NCBI RefSeq assembly: GCF_016805305.1
Contig: NZ_JAERQN010000002.1
Coordinates: 124,001 to 188,000, forward strand
Length of the DNA stretch: 64,000 nt
Direction: 5' to 3'
From: Falsiroseomonas ponticola
Lineage (GTDB): Bacteria > Pseudomonadota > Alphaproteobacteria > Acetobacterales > Acetobacteraceae
Notes under the pieces: model-generated
What the model was told of the DNA's origin: nothing
Seen by the model: only the letters and a program-made list of their open reading frames with translations
The model's database searches: none
Translations under genes and position numbers: made by a program
Shown: one piece after another, positions 54,964 to 63,201 of the stretch
Numbering within the stretch: the first letter of the stretch is position 1
How the letters are laid out: each line of letters starts with the position of its first letter

Positions 54964-55842
54964 CTATTCGCCCCAGCGATGCCCCTGCGCCGCGCGCAGG
55001 AAGGCCATCCCCGCCGGCGTCAGCGCCCGCCCCGCCATGTGGGTGAGGGAGACGGCCCGGTCCACCGCCGGCTCTACCAGTGGCCGCCGCAGCAGCCCCG
55101 CCGCCGTGACGGAGTATTCGGGCATGAAGGCGAAGCCCATCCCCGCCATCACCATGCCCTGGATCCAGTCCTCCCGCTCGCTGCGGAAGGTGGCGTAGAG
55201 CTCGATGCGGCGTTCGCCGCAGACCGCCATCACCATCTCCCGCATCTCGCAGGCCAGGCGATCGACATAGGCGTGGCGCGTCACGTCGCCCAGCCGCACC
55301 ACGTCCAGCCGCTCGAACTCATGGCCTGGCGGGCAGATCACGACATAGCGTTCGCGGTAGAGCGGCACGTCGCGCACCGCGGAGGGATAGCCCCGCGGCG
55401 CGTGCAGCACCGCCATGTCGAGATGCCCCGCCTCCAGCCGCCCCAGCAGCTCGGCCAGGCCGCCTTCCGCCACCGACAGCTCCACCCCCGGATGGTCGCG
55501 CTTGAAGCGGGCCAGCAGGTTCGCCAGCCGGGTCGGCCCGATGGTGTTCATCACGCCGATGGACAGCGGCGCCTGGCGCAGCAGGCGGAATTCCGTCGCC
55601 GCCTGCTTCGCCGCCTCCGCCTGGTCCAGCATCTGCCCGACGAAGGGGCGCAGCCGCTGGCCCAGCTCAGTCAGCAGGATGCGCTTGCCCTCGCGGTGGA
55701 ACAGCGGGCCGCCGAACTCCTCCTCCAGCTTCTTCATGGCCAGCGTCAGCGCGGGCTGGGAGACGTGGCACTGTTCCGCCGCGCGGGTGAAGTTGAGCGT
55801 CTCGCTCACCGCCAGGAAGTAGCGGGCCTGATGCATCTCCAT
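54964..55842 (-). CDS. LysR-family transcriptional regulator
   Basis: Protein of 292 residues. N-terminal winged helix-turn-helix (MEMHQARYFLAVSETLNFTRAAEQCHVSQPALTLAMKKLEEEFGGPLFHREGKRILLTELG) and a type 2 periplasmic-binding effector domain from about 90 (LSIGVMNTIGPTRLANLLARFKRDHPGVELSVAEGG). It is divergent from the secreted NGLSI-repeat gene, with a T-N11-A box between them, so it may control that pair; the HD-like gene lies convergent downstream. Effector unknown. Confidence 0.92.
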   Translation of the reverse strand: MEMHQARYFLAVSETLNFTRAAEQCHVSQPALTLAMKKLEEEFGGPLFHREGKRILLTELGQRLRPFVGQMLDQAEAAKQAATEFRLLRQAPLSIGVMNTIGPTRLANLLARFKRDHPGVELSVAEGGLAELLGRLEAGHLDMAVLHAPRGYPSAVRDVPLYRERYVVICPPGHEFERLDVVRLGDVTRHAYVDRLACEMREMVMAVCGERRIELYATFRSEREDWIQGMVMAGMGFAFMPEYSVTAAGLLRRPLVEPAVDRAVSLTHMAGRALTPAGMAFLRAAQGHRWGE

Positions 55843-55898
55843 GGTCGGGCTCCCCTGCCAGGGATGTCACCGTAGCGGATACGACCCCAAGCAGGGCT

Positions 55899-55911
55899 TA
55901 TGATTCGATCA
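55899..55911. promoter_or_regulatory. Candidate LysR box (T-N11-A)
   Basis: TATGATTCGATCA with an inner TGAT-TCG-ATCA inverted repeat, 57 bases upstream of the LysR start and 90 bases upstream of the divergent small secreted protein gene. Fits the general LysR binding pattern; not tested. Confidence 0.35.
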
Positions 55912-56000
55912 GCAAATGCTGCTGTCGTTACGCAGGCGGCAGGAGGAGGCTGCGCCCGCCCCGCCGGATCGGCCGGCGGGCCATGCCACCGGAGACGACC

Positions 56001-56228
56001 ATGATCCGCAGCCTCGGGCTCGCCGCCCTCCTCGCCGCCGGCCTCGCCGGCACCGCCGAAGCCGGCGTCAAGGCAAACGCCCTGACGCTGAACGGCCTGA
56101 GCATCAACGGCCTGAGCATCAACGGCCTGAGCATCAATGGGCCCGCCACCGGCCTCGACCTCCAGGGCCTGGTCCTGCGCGGCATCACCCCCGCCGGCGG
56201 CGGCGCCACCGTCCCGCTGGCCGATTGA
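56001..56228 (+). CDS. Small secreted protein with NGLSI repeats
   Basis: Protein of 75 residues. Signal peptide MIRSLGLAALLAAGLAGTAEA, then LTLNGLSINGLSINGLSING and LDLQGLVLRGITPAGG. The five-residue period (N-G-L-S-I) resembles the pentapeptide/beta-helix class. The ribosome site accggag precedes ATG 56001; an ATG at 55983 would add six residues. It ends one base before the ADYC-domain gene, so the two are probably co-expressed. Repeats of this NG-L type are known N-terminal to, or next to, ADYC-domain proteins in myxobacteria (from general knowledge). Function unknown. Confidence 0.75.
   Translation: MIRSLGLAALLAAGLAGTAEAGVKANALTLNGLSINGLSINGLSINGPATGLDLQGLVLRGITPAGGGATVPLAD
56091..56135 (+). 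repeat. Three perfect 15-base coding repeats
   Basis: AACGGCCTGAGCATC three times in a row, encoding the NGLSI units of the small secreted protein. Identical at the DNA level, including synonymous sites, so expanded recently. Confidence 0.9.
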
Positions 56229-56229
56229 G

Positions 56230-57006
56230 ATGCGCCGCCTCCTCGCCCTCCTGCTGCTGCTCGCCGGCCCCGCGCAGGCGCAGGACCGCCCCAGGCTGCT
56301 CGGCCTGGTGGCGGAGGGTGGGGATTTCCGGGCCGATCTCTCCGACGGCACCCATCTGCGGGGCGCGGACCTGGTGGGCGCCGTGCTGCACCTCGCGGGT
56401 GCGGAGCTGCGCATCGACAGCGCCCGGCGCGATGCCACGGTGCCGCGGGCCGGCGATGTCTGGCTCTTCGGCATCTCGGCCCGCGCGCAGGGCGGCGGGT
56501 GGCAGCCCCTCTGCGCGCCGGACCCGGCCGGGGAAAGCCTCGCCATGCCCTATCCGGGGGAGGATGGCGCGCTCCGCCTCACCTGTTCCGCCGGCGCCAT
56601 CGGCAAATGCATCCGCTTCGGCTACCGCCCCTGGGCGAGCCTGCCGGATGGCCGCCCGCTCGCCCCCTTCCACGCCGCCTGCACCAACATGGTGCGCGCC
56701 GCCTATGGCGGGCCGGCCGAGGGCGAGGCGGGGGGCGCCTGGACGCGCAACGGCATGCGCATCGACGTCTTCGACGAGGTCGGCATCCAGTCGCCGGACA
56801 ACGACCCGGGCGATGCCTTCGAGGCCGGCTGGCGCCCGGATGGCGCCGCCTGCCTCGCCCATGTCCGGGTGCCGGAGAATGGCGACCTCGCCGCCGTGCT
56901 GGCCGCCCATCCCCGGCTGGCGGCGCTTTCCGGCCCGGCGGTCTGCACGCGGGAAGCCGCGGCGGCGGCGGGGGCGCTGGTGTTCAACCGGTCTCCGCGC
57001 CGCTAG
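56230..57006 (+). CDS. ADYC-domain secreted protein with degenerate ADYC motif
   Basis: Protein of 258 residues with signal peptide RRLLALLLLLAGPAQAQ. The body follows the ADYC-domain layout (PF20032, best known from myxobacteria): FRADLSDGTHLRGADLVGA, WLFGISARAQGGGWQPLC, LTCSAGAIGKCIRFGYRPW, HAACTNMVRAAYGG..WTRNGMRIDVFDEVGIQ. The eponymous ADYC reads AAYG here, so its cysteine is lost; six other cysteines remain (AACLAHV and AVCTREA among them). Start ATG 56230 lies 1 base after the NGLSI gene. The end overlaps the convergent AI-2E-type gene by 23 bases. Role unknown. Assignment is from remembered family features. Confidence 0.72.
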   Translation: MRRLLALLLLLAGPAQAQDRPRLLGLVAEGGDFRADLSDGTHLRGADLVGAVLHLAGAELRIDSARRDATVPRAGDVWLFGISARAQGGGWQPLCAPDPAGESLAMPYPGEDGALRLTCSAGAIGKCIRFGYRPWASLPDGRPLAPFHAACTNMVRAAYGGPAEGEAGGAWTRNGMRIDVFDEVGIQSPDNDPGDAFEAGWRPDGAACLAHVRVPENGDLAAVLAAHPRLAALSGPAVCTREAAAAAGALVFNRSPRR

Positions 57007-58852
57007 CCCGGCCCAGCCGCATCGCCGCCTTCACCGCCGCGGCGATCCCGGGCTCCACCGCCACCGCCTCCTCCGCCCGCAGCGCCGCCGGCAGCCGGGC
57101 CTCCGGCCCCGCGCAGGCCACCATGGCGCAGACCTCCGCCGCCGGCATCCGCCGCCGCAGCCGCCGCAGCAGGTAGCGCGCCGCGGCGGTGGAGGAGCCG
57201 CCCTCCACCGCGCAGAGCCAGGCCTGGCGCACCAGGCCGAGGTCGAAGCCCGTCACGTCGCCGCGCAGCAGGTCCGGCGGCGCCACCACCGCGCCGATGC
57301 CCCGCTTGCGCAGCACCTGCGCCAGCATCATCGCCGCCGCATCGTCGAAGGGCCCGCGGCCGGGCAGGCACAGCACGCTGCCCGGCCCCGCCAGCGCGGC
57401 CGGCGCCGGCGCCTCCAGCGCGCGGGGCGCATCGGCGTCGGGGTCCGTCATCGGCCTGCCCGGCGCTTCCTCCTCCTCCTCCTCCAGATCCTCCAGCAAG
57501 CCCGCGACGCGCGCATGCACGGCCTGCACCCGTTCCTCCGCCACGCCGCCGCGCAGCGCGTCATCCTGCGCCAGGGCGAGCGCCGGCAGCGCCACGCTGT
57601 CGTAGTAGGCGGACAGCGGGGCATCCCGCAGCAGCGCCTCTGCCTGCTCCTCCAGCCCATCGGCATCGCCCATCAGCGCGCGCTGGTAGAAGGTCTCCGG
57701 TGGGTCGAGCGGCGGCCTGTCCCCCAGCGCCACCTCCAGGAATTCCAGCCGGTCCACATGCCGGCCGAGCACCACCAGGCAGACCGTCAGCGGCACCGCC
57801 ACCAGCAGGCCGACGGGGCCCCAGAGCCAGGTCCAGAAGGTGGCGGCCGCGATGACGGCGATGGGCGAGAGCCCGGTGGAATGGCCGAAGACCATCGGCT
57901 CCACCACCTGCCCCATCGCGCCTTCGCCCACCGCGAACAGCACCAGCACCAGGATCGGCATGGTCCAGCCGGGATCGGTGGCCAGCGCCAGCAGCAGCGG
58001 GAAGGCGACGGCGACGAAGGTGCCGACGAAGGGCACGAAGCGCATCAGCCCCGTCAGGATTCCCCAGAGGATCGGCTGCGGCACGCCGATCACGAACAGC
58101 GCCATGCCCATGAAGGCGCCGAAGGCCGCGTTCAGCGCCGTCTGCGCCAGGAAGAAGCGCGAAAGCCGGTAGGCCGCGTCATCCATCGCGGCCACGGTGC
58201 GGTGCAGATCCCGCGCGCCGACCAGGCGGATCACGCGGTCGCGCAGATCCTCCCGGTACAGCAGCACGAAGACCACCAGCACGATGACGATGCCGATGGT
58301 GGCCAGCGGATGCAGCATGGGCGCCAGCACGCCCTGCAGCGTCTCCAGCGCCGCCGGGTCGGGCTGGCGGATCTCCACCGGGATGGGCGCCACCGCCTCC
58401 GCCTGCAACCCGCGCGGCGGCACCTCCCGCGGCTCCCGCGCCACGCCGTTGGACAGGCCGCGCAGCATCTCCTGCGCGCGTTCCACCAGCCCGCCGCTGG
58501 CATGGATGGAGGAGAGCTTGCGCGTCACCTCCGCCTGGTAGGCCGGCAGTTCCGCCGCGAGGTCCGCCAGCTGCCGCCCCATCACCAGGCCGAGCGAGGC
58601 CAGCACCATCACCGCCGCGAGCACGGAGAGGATGACGCCCGGCACCCGCGGCATGCCCCAGCGCCGCAGCGCGCGGGCGATCGGCGCCAGGATGAAGGAC
58701 AGCAGGATGGCCAGGGCCAGCGGCACCAGCAGGTCCCGCGCGAAATAGAGCACCGCGATGATGACGAGGGCGGCCTGCGCGATGGCAGCCCCATCCGTCG
58801 GCACGCCGGCCGCGGGAATTCGACGGCGGGCGGAGGCGGGAAATTCGGGCAT
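56984..58852 (-). CDS. AI-2E transporter (PerM)-family permease with long C-terminal domain
   Basis: Inner-membrane protein of about 622 residues. Family core (residues 1 to about 370): LVIIAVLYFARDLLVPLALAILLSFILAP, VIRLVGARDLHRTVAAMDDAAYRLSRFFLAQTALNAAFG, RFVPFVGTFVAVAFPLLLAL and VVEPMVFGHSTGLSPIAVIAAATFWTWLWGPVGLLVAVPLTVCLVVLGRHV. A cytosolic tail of about 250 residues contains an E-rich stretch (LLEDLEEEEEEAPGRP) and an alpha/beta-like segment (VLCLPGRGPFDDAAAMMLAQVLRKRGIGAVVAPPDLL). MPEF at 58852 is the likely start; ribosome site weak. Substrate unknown; the family also includes Na+/H+ antiporters. Confidence 0.85.
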   Translation of the reverse strand: MPEFPASARRRIPAAGVPTDGAAIAQAALVIIAVLYFARDLLVPLALAILLSFILAPIARALRRWGMPRVPGVILSVLAAVMVLASLGLVMGRQLADLAAELPAYQAEVTRKLSSIHASGGLVERAQEMLRGLSNGVAREPREVPPRGLQAEAVAPIPVEIRQPDPAALETLQGVLAPMLHPLATIGIVIVLVVFVLLYREDLRDRVIRLVGARDLHRTVAAMDDAAYRLSRFFLAQTALNAAFGAFMGMALFVIGVPQPILWGILTGLMRFVPFVGTFVAVAFPLLLALATDPGWTMPILVLVLFAVGEGAMGQVVEPMVFGHSTGLSPIAVIAAATFWTWLWGPVGLLVAVPLTVCLVVLGRHVDRLEFLEVALGDRPPLDPPETFYQRALMGDADGLEEQAEALLRDAPLSAYYDSVALPALALAQDDALRGGVAEERVQAVHARVAGLLEDLEEEEEEAPGRPMTDPDADAPRALEAPAPAALAGPGSVLCLPGRGPFDDAAAMMLAQVLRKRGIGAVVAPPDLLRGDVTGFDLGLVRQAWLCAVEGGSSTAAARYLLRRLRRRMPAAEVCAMVACAGPEARLPAALRAEEAVAVEPGIAAAVKAAMRLGRASGAETG

Positions 58853-58997
58853 CGGGGCTTGGACGATCCTTGGGCAGCGCTGCGCCATCCGGAACGCGCC
58901 CGCACCGTTGTGGTTCACCCGCCCCATCGCGTGCTGGACGCGCGAAGCCCGCAGGCGCCAGACTTCCCCCAAGATCGAAGAAGGATGGGGAGGTTCC

Positions 58998-59981
58998 ATG
59001 ATCCGCCGCCGCTCGGCCCTGGCCGTGCCCGCACTCCTCCTGCCCGGCCTGGCCCGGGCCCAGGGCGCCCCCCCGGCGCCCTTCCCGGACCGCAACCCGC
59101 GCTACGTCGTGCCCTTCCCGCCGGGGGGCCTGACCGACATCATGGCGCGCTTCGTCGCGCAGAAGCTGTCGGAGGCCTGGGGCAGGGCGGTGGTCATCGA
59201 CAACCGCGCGGGCGGCAATGCGCTGATCGGCGCCGACATCGCCGCCAAGGCCCCACCCGATGGCCACACGCTGCTCGCCATCACGCTGACCCATGCGGTC
59301 AACGCCACGCTCTTCCCCAACGCGCCCTATGATTTCCGGCGCGACTTCCACGTCATCTCGATGCTGGGCTCGCTGCCGCTGGTCGTGGTGGTGAACGCGG
59401 AGAAATCGCCGGCCCGCGACCTCGCCGGGCTCCTCGCCCTGATGCGGACCACGCCGATGAGCGGCGGCTCCTCCGGCAACGGATCACCGCCGCATCTCGG
59501 CCTGGAATTGCTGCGCCGCGTCTCCGGCGCCGGGGAACGGCTGACCCATGTGCCCTATCGCGGCGGCGCGCCCTCGGTCACGGACCTCGCGGGCGGGACG
59601 CTGGATGTCATGGTCTCCAACCTGCCGGAATGCCTGGCGCAGATCCGCGGCGGCCGCCTCCGCGCGCTGGCCATCACCAGCGCGGAGCGCCACAAGCTGG
59701 TGCCGGAGGTGCCGACGGTACGCGAACTCGGCATGCCGCAGCTCGAGATCACCAACTGGACCGCGGTGCTGACCCAGGCCGCCGTCCCCGCCCCCCTCAA
59801 GGCGCGGCTGGAGCAGGACGTGCTGGCCGTGATGCGCGACCCCGACATGGTCCGCCGGGCGGAGGAGGCGGGCTTCCAGGTGCTGGGCTGGGACAGCAAC
59901 CGGTCCACCCGTTTCGTGCAATCGGAGACGGATCGCTGGGCCAGTCTTGTGACGGAGGCGCAGATCAGGCCCGATGCCTGA
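58998..59981 (+). CDS. Bug/TctC-family periplasmic substrate-binding protein
   Basis: Receptor of 327 residues: signal peptide IRRRSALAVPALLLPGLARAQ, RYVVPFPPGGLTDIMARFVAQKL, APPDGHTLLAITLTHAVNATL, HVPYRGGAPSVTDLAGG and VPEVPTVRELG, all Bug signatures. ATG 58998 follows ggggagg. It is followed after 19 bases by an Ldh2-type dehydrogenase, so the bound solute may be a hydroxy or keto acid handled by that enzyme (inference). No TctAB nearby. Confidence 0.93.
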   Translation: MIRRRSALAVPALLLPGLARAQGAPPAPFPDRNPRYVVPFPPGGLTDIMARFVAQKLSEAWGRAVVIDNRAGGNALIGADIAAKAPPDGHTLLAITLTHAVNATLFPNAPYDFRRDFHVISMLGSLPLVVVVNAEKSPARDLAGLLALMRTTPMSGGSSGNGSPPHLGLELLRRVSGAGERLTHVPYRGGAPSVTDLAGGTLDVMVSNLPECLAQIRGGRLRALAITSAERHKLVPEVPTVRELGMPQLEITNWTAVLTQAAVPAPLKARLEQDVLAVMRDPDMVRRAEEAGFQVLGWDSNRSTRFVQSETDRWASLVTEAQIRPDA

Positions 59982-60000
59982 AACCGACTGAAGGTCCGCC

Positions 60001-61029
60001 ATGCCCCGCCTGAGCCTCGCCGAAGCCCGCACCCTGGCCGAAGCCGCCCTGTCCCGCGCCGGCGCCAGCCCCGCCATGGCGCGGCTGACCGCGGAGGCGC
60101 TCACGGGCGGGGAGGCCGAGGGCCAGGCGGGGCACGGCCTCTCCCGCGTGCCGCAATACGCCGCCTTCCTGGCCAATGGCCGGGCGGATGGCGCGGCGGA
60201 GCCCGCGGTGGTGGCGGAACGCGGCGGCGCCGTGCTGATCGATGCGCGCCACGGCCTGGCCTATCCCGCCGTGGCGCTGGCGGTGGAGCAGGCGGCGGCG
60301 CGGGCCCGGTCCCACGGCATCGCCTTCGCCGGCATCACCAACAGCCACCATGCCGGCGCCATGGGCCTGCCCGTGGCCGCGCTGGCCCGGCAGGGGCTGG
60401 TGGCGCTGGCCTTCACCAATTCCCCCGCCGCCATGCCGGTGCCGGGCGGCCGGCGTCCCCTCATGGGCACCAACCCCGTCGCCGCCGCCTTCCCGCGCCG
60501 GGATGCCGCGCCGCTGGTCATCGACATGGCGCTGTCGGAAGTGGCGCGCGGCAAGATCATGGTCGCCGCCAAGGCGGGCAAGCCCATCCCCCTGGGCTGG
60601 GCGCTGGACGCGGAAGGCAACCCCACCACGGACGCCAAGGCCGCGCTGGGTGGCGCCATGCTGGCCATGGGCGGCACCAAGGGCGCGCTGCTGGCGCTGA
60701 TCGTCGAACTCCTCTGCTGCGCCCTGACCGGCAGCGCCTTCGGCTTCGAGGCCGATGGCTTCTTCGAGGATGAGGGCAACCGCCCCCGCCTCGGCCAGGC
60801 CTTCATCGCCATCGACCCCGGCGCCCTGGCGGGGCAGGGGGCCTTTCTCGACCGGGTGGAGTTCCTGCTGGCCGCCATGCAGGCCGATCCCGGCGTCCGC
60901 CTGCCCGGCAGCCGCCGCGCCGCACTCGCCGCCCGGGCGGGGGATGAGGGGGTGGAGGTGCCGGAGGCGCTGCTCGCCACGCTGCGCGGCCTTGCCGGCC
61001 AGGCCGCCGATGCGGCATCCCCCGGCTGA
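60001..61029 (+). CDS. Ldh2/malate-type NAD(P)-dependent dehydrogenase
   Basis: Dehydrogenase of 342 residues of the MDH2/ureidoglycolate/delta-piperideine-2-carboxylate reductase family. Recognisable by GHGLSRVPQYAAFL, GIAFAGITNSHHAGAMGLPVAALARQGLVALAFTNSPAAMPVPGG, GTNPVAAAFPR and VIDMALSEVARGKIMVAAKAGKPIPLGWALD. Catalytic His in TNSHHAGAMG. It is cytosolic, oxidising or reducing a 2-hydroxy/keto or imino acid. Grouped with the preceding Bug receptor. Exact substrate unknown. Confidence 0.9.
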   Translation: MPRLSLAEARTLAEAALSRAGASPAMARLTAEALTGGEAEGQAGHGLSRVPQYAAFLANGRADGAAEPAVVAERGGAVLIDARHGLAYPAVALAVEQAAARARSHGIAFAGITNSHHAGAMGLPVAALARQGLVALAFTNSPAAMPVPGGRRPLMGTNPVAAAFPRRDAAPLVIDMALSEVARGKIMVAAKAGKPIPLGWALDAEGNPTTDAKAALGGAMLAMGGTKGALLALIVELLCCALTGSAFGFEADGFFEDEGNRPRLGQAFIAIDPGALAGQGAFLDRVEFLLAAMQADPGVRLPGSRRAALAARAGDEGVEVPEALLATLRGLAGQAADAASPG

Positions 61030-61046
61030 CGAGACGAGGACCCGCC

Positions 61047-62192
61047 ATGCCGATCCCCGCCTATACCCCCCCCGCCTATACACCGGGCGAGCCCATCCCC
61101 GCCTTCCATGCGCGGTCCAGCACCAATCCCCGCTTCGCCTTCGACACCACCGCGGGGCGCTGGATGATGGTGCTGATCCCGGGCTCGCTCGGGCAGCCCG
61201 GCCTGGCGGATCGCCTGGCCGCCATGGTCGGCCCCCATGCCAGGGTGCTGGACGCGGTGCGCGCCTACATGCTCGTCATCGGCACGGATCCGGAGGATGA
61301 GCGGCTGGGCCGGCTGCGCGATGGCACCGGCCGCCGCGTGCTGTGGGATGATGACGGCGCCGCCCGCCGCGCCTTCCGCGCCACGGAGCCCGACGGCACC
61401 CTCCGCACCGGCTGGGTGCTGCTGGACCCCGGCCTCCGCGTCTTCGCCCTCTGGCCGCTGGAGAAGGGGGCGGAGGCGATGGCCACGCTCGCCGCCCTGC
61501 CGGACCCGGCCGACCACGCCGGCGTGCCCCTGCACGCGCCCGTCCTGATCGTCCCCCGCCTGTTCGAGCCCGCCTTCTGCCGCCGCCTCATCGACCTCTA
61601 CGAGACGCAGGGCGGGGGCGAGAGCGGCTTCATGCGCGACGAGGGCGGCAAGACGGTCGGCGTGATGGATCCCGGCCACAAGCGCCGCAAGGATGCGGTC
61701 ATCGAGGATGAGGCCCTGAAGGCCGCCATCCGCGCCCGGCTCACCGCCCGCCTGGTGCCGGAGATCCAGCGCGCCTTCCAGTACAAGGTCACGCGCCTCG
61801 AACGCTACATCGTCGCCTGCTACGACAGCGCCGACAAAGGCTTCTTCCGCGCGCACCGGGACAACACCACCAGGGCCACCGCCCATCGCCGCTTCGCCGT
61901 CACCATCAACCTGAACACCGGGGAGTATGAGGGGGGCGAGCTGTCCTTCCCCGAATTCGGGCCGAAGACCTATGTGGCCCCGGCGGGCGGGGCTGTGGTG
62001 TTTTCCTGCTCCCTGCTGCATGAGGCCCGGCCGGTGACGGCGGGGCGGCGATACGCCTTCCTGCCTTTCCTGTATGATGACGAGGCCGCGGCGATCCGCG
62101 AGGAGGGTGCAAAATTCCTGGTGACGAACGACGCGGCCCGCCCGGGTCCCCCCCTGGCCGAGGCAGCCGAGGCTCCTTCTCCCGTGGCGTGA
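61047..62192 (+). CDS. Peroxiredoxin-like domain fused to a 2OG-Fe(II) oxygenase (prolyl-hydroxylase type)
   Basis: Protein of 381 residues in two parts. N-terminal (about 15-165): thioredoxin/peroxiredoxin-like sequence (GEPIPAFHARSSTNPRFAFDTTAGRWMMVLIPG, YMLVIGTDPEDERL, WVLLDPGLRVFALWPL) with no cysteine at the peroxidatic position. C-terminal (about 175-350): P4Hc domain with H270-R-D272 (FRAHRDNTT), H325 (LLHEARPV) and the 2OG-binding arginine in GRRYAFLPFLY; GGELSFPEFG is typical. Likely hydroxylates a protein or small molecule. ATG 61047 after a 17-base gap from the dehydrogenase gene; the next gene overlaps the stop by 4 bases. Confidence 0.85.
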   Translation: MPIPAYTPPAYTPGEPIPAFHARSSTNPRFAFDTTAGRWMMVLIPGSLGQPGLADRLAAMVGPHARVLDAVRAYMLVIGTDPEDERLGRLRDGTGRRVLWDDDGAARRAFRATEPDGTLRTGWVLLDPGLRVFALWPLEKGAEAMATLAALPDPADHAGVPLHAPVLIVPRLFEPAFCRRLIDLYETQGGGESGFMRDEGGKTVGVMDPGHKRRKDAVIEDEALKAAIRARLTARLVPEIQRAFQYKVTRLERYIVACYDSADKGFFRAHRDNTTRATAHRRFAVTINLNTGEYEGGELSFPEFGPKTYVAPAGGAVVFSCSLLHEARPVTAGRRYAFLPFLYDDEAAAIREEGAKFLVTNDAARPGPPLAEAAEAPSPVA

Positions 62193-63139
62193 GGGGCGAT
62201 TTCGAGCGTGACGAGCGCGGCCCGGAGGGCTGGGCCGAACGCCGCCTGCCGCCGGAGGGCAGCCATGCCAGCGGCCGCGGCTACGGCCCCGGCGGCCCCG
62301 CCGCCGGCCTGACGCCCCGCCCGCGCCCCAACCCCGGCGGCCCGCCGGAGGGTGGCTGGCGGGACAGCGACCTCGACCGCCTCTGCGGCCCCGCCGCCGT
62401 CACGGCCGCCTTCGCCGTGCGGCCCGATGCCGTGCTGCGGCTGTTCTACACGGAGACGCGCAAGCGGGAGGCCGGGCCGGTCTGCGCCATCATGGCGAAG
62501 AACCGCCGCCCCTACCGGGAGGTCTCGCCGGAGGAGATGATCCGCATCGCCGGCACGGAGCATCATGGCGGCATCTGCGCCATCGCCGTGCCGCGGGCGG
62601 TGCCGGAACTCGGCGCCGGGCCCTTCCCCCCGGCCCTGCTGGCCGCGCCGGTGCTGCCGCTGCTGGACGGCATCGGCAACCCGCACAACCTCGGCGCCAT
62701 CGCGCGCTCCGCCGCCTTCTTCGGCTGCACGGGCATGCTGCTGTCGGGGGACCCGCGCCAGGCGGGGCTGTCGGACGCCGCCTATCGCACGGCGGAGGGG
62801 GGGCTGGAGCACCTGGCGCTGATGAAGCTGGCCAACCCCGCCATCGCGCTGCGGGCGCTGGCGCCGAAATTCACGACGGTGGCCGCGGTCGCCGCCGGCG
62901 GCATGGCCCCCGCGGACCTGCCCCGCAACAAGCCGTTCGTGCTGGTGCTGGGCAATGAGGAACGGGGCCTCCCCGGCCTCACCATCGCCGCCTGCGCCCA
63001 CCGCGTGACCCTGCCGGGCAGCGGCCATGTGCAGAGCCTGAACGTCTCGGTCGCGGCGGCGGTGCTGATCCATGCGATGGGGATGCCGAAGGCCGAGGCG
63101 GCGGCGAAGGCGGAGGCATCGCCAACCCCGCCCGCGTGA
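62189..63139 (+). CDS. TrmH/SpoU-family RNA 2'-O-methyltransferase
   Basis: Protein of 316 residues. A low-complexity N-terminal extension (1 to about 60, rich in G, P and R) precedes the SpoU substrate domain and the trefoil-knot methyltransferase: motif 1 DGIGNPHNLGAIARSAAFFG, motif 2 FVLVLGNEERGLPGLT, motif 3 LPGSGHVQSLNVSVAAAVLIHA. Methylates ribose 2'-OH in tRNA or rRNA. GTG 62189 overlaps the previous stop (GTGA). The C-terminal tail is alanine-rich. Target nucleotide unknown. Confidence 0.9.
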   Translation: MRGDFERDERGPEGWAERRLPPEGSHASGRGYGPGGPAAGLTPRPRPNPGGPPEGGWRDSDLDRLCGPAAVTAAFAVRPDAVLRLFYTETRKREAGPVCAIMAKNRRPYREVSPEEMIRIAGTEHHGGICAIAVPRAVPELGAGPFPPALLAAPVLPLLDGIGNPHNLGAIARSAAFFGCTGMLLSGDPRQAGLSDAAYRTAEGGLEHLALMKLANPAIALRALAPKFTTVAAVAAGGMAPADLPRNKPFVLVLGNEERGLPGLTIAACAHRVTLPGSGHVQSLNVSVAAAVLIHAMGMPKAEAAAKAEASPTPPA

Positions 63140-63146
63140 CTTGCCC

Positions 63147-63195
63147 GCCCCTGCCCAACCGGCGCACCCTTTCCGAAACCGGGCAGGGCAGGGGC
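63147..63195 (+). promoter_or_regulatory. Inverted repeat covering the ribosome site of the next gene
   Basis: GCCCCTGCC (63147-63155) pairs with GGCAGGGGC (63187-63195), 9 base pairs with a 31-base loop. The right arm contains the AGGGG ribosome site of the following Bug gene (start 63202). It could terminate the methyltransferase transcript or hide the ribosome site. Confidence 0.4.
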
Positions 63196-63201
63196 ACCAA
63201 C

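Noticed and set aside
56091-56135. Short regular repeats considered as a CRISPR or VNTR locus
   Set aside because: Units are 15 bases, in frame, without spacers, and encode NGLSI in a protein with a signal peptide.
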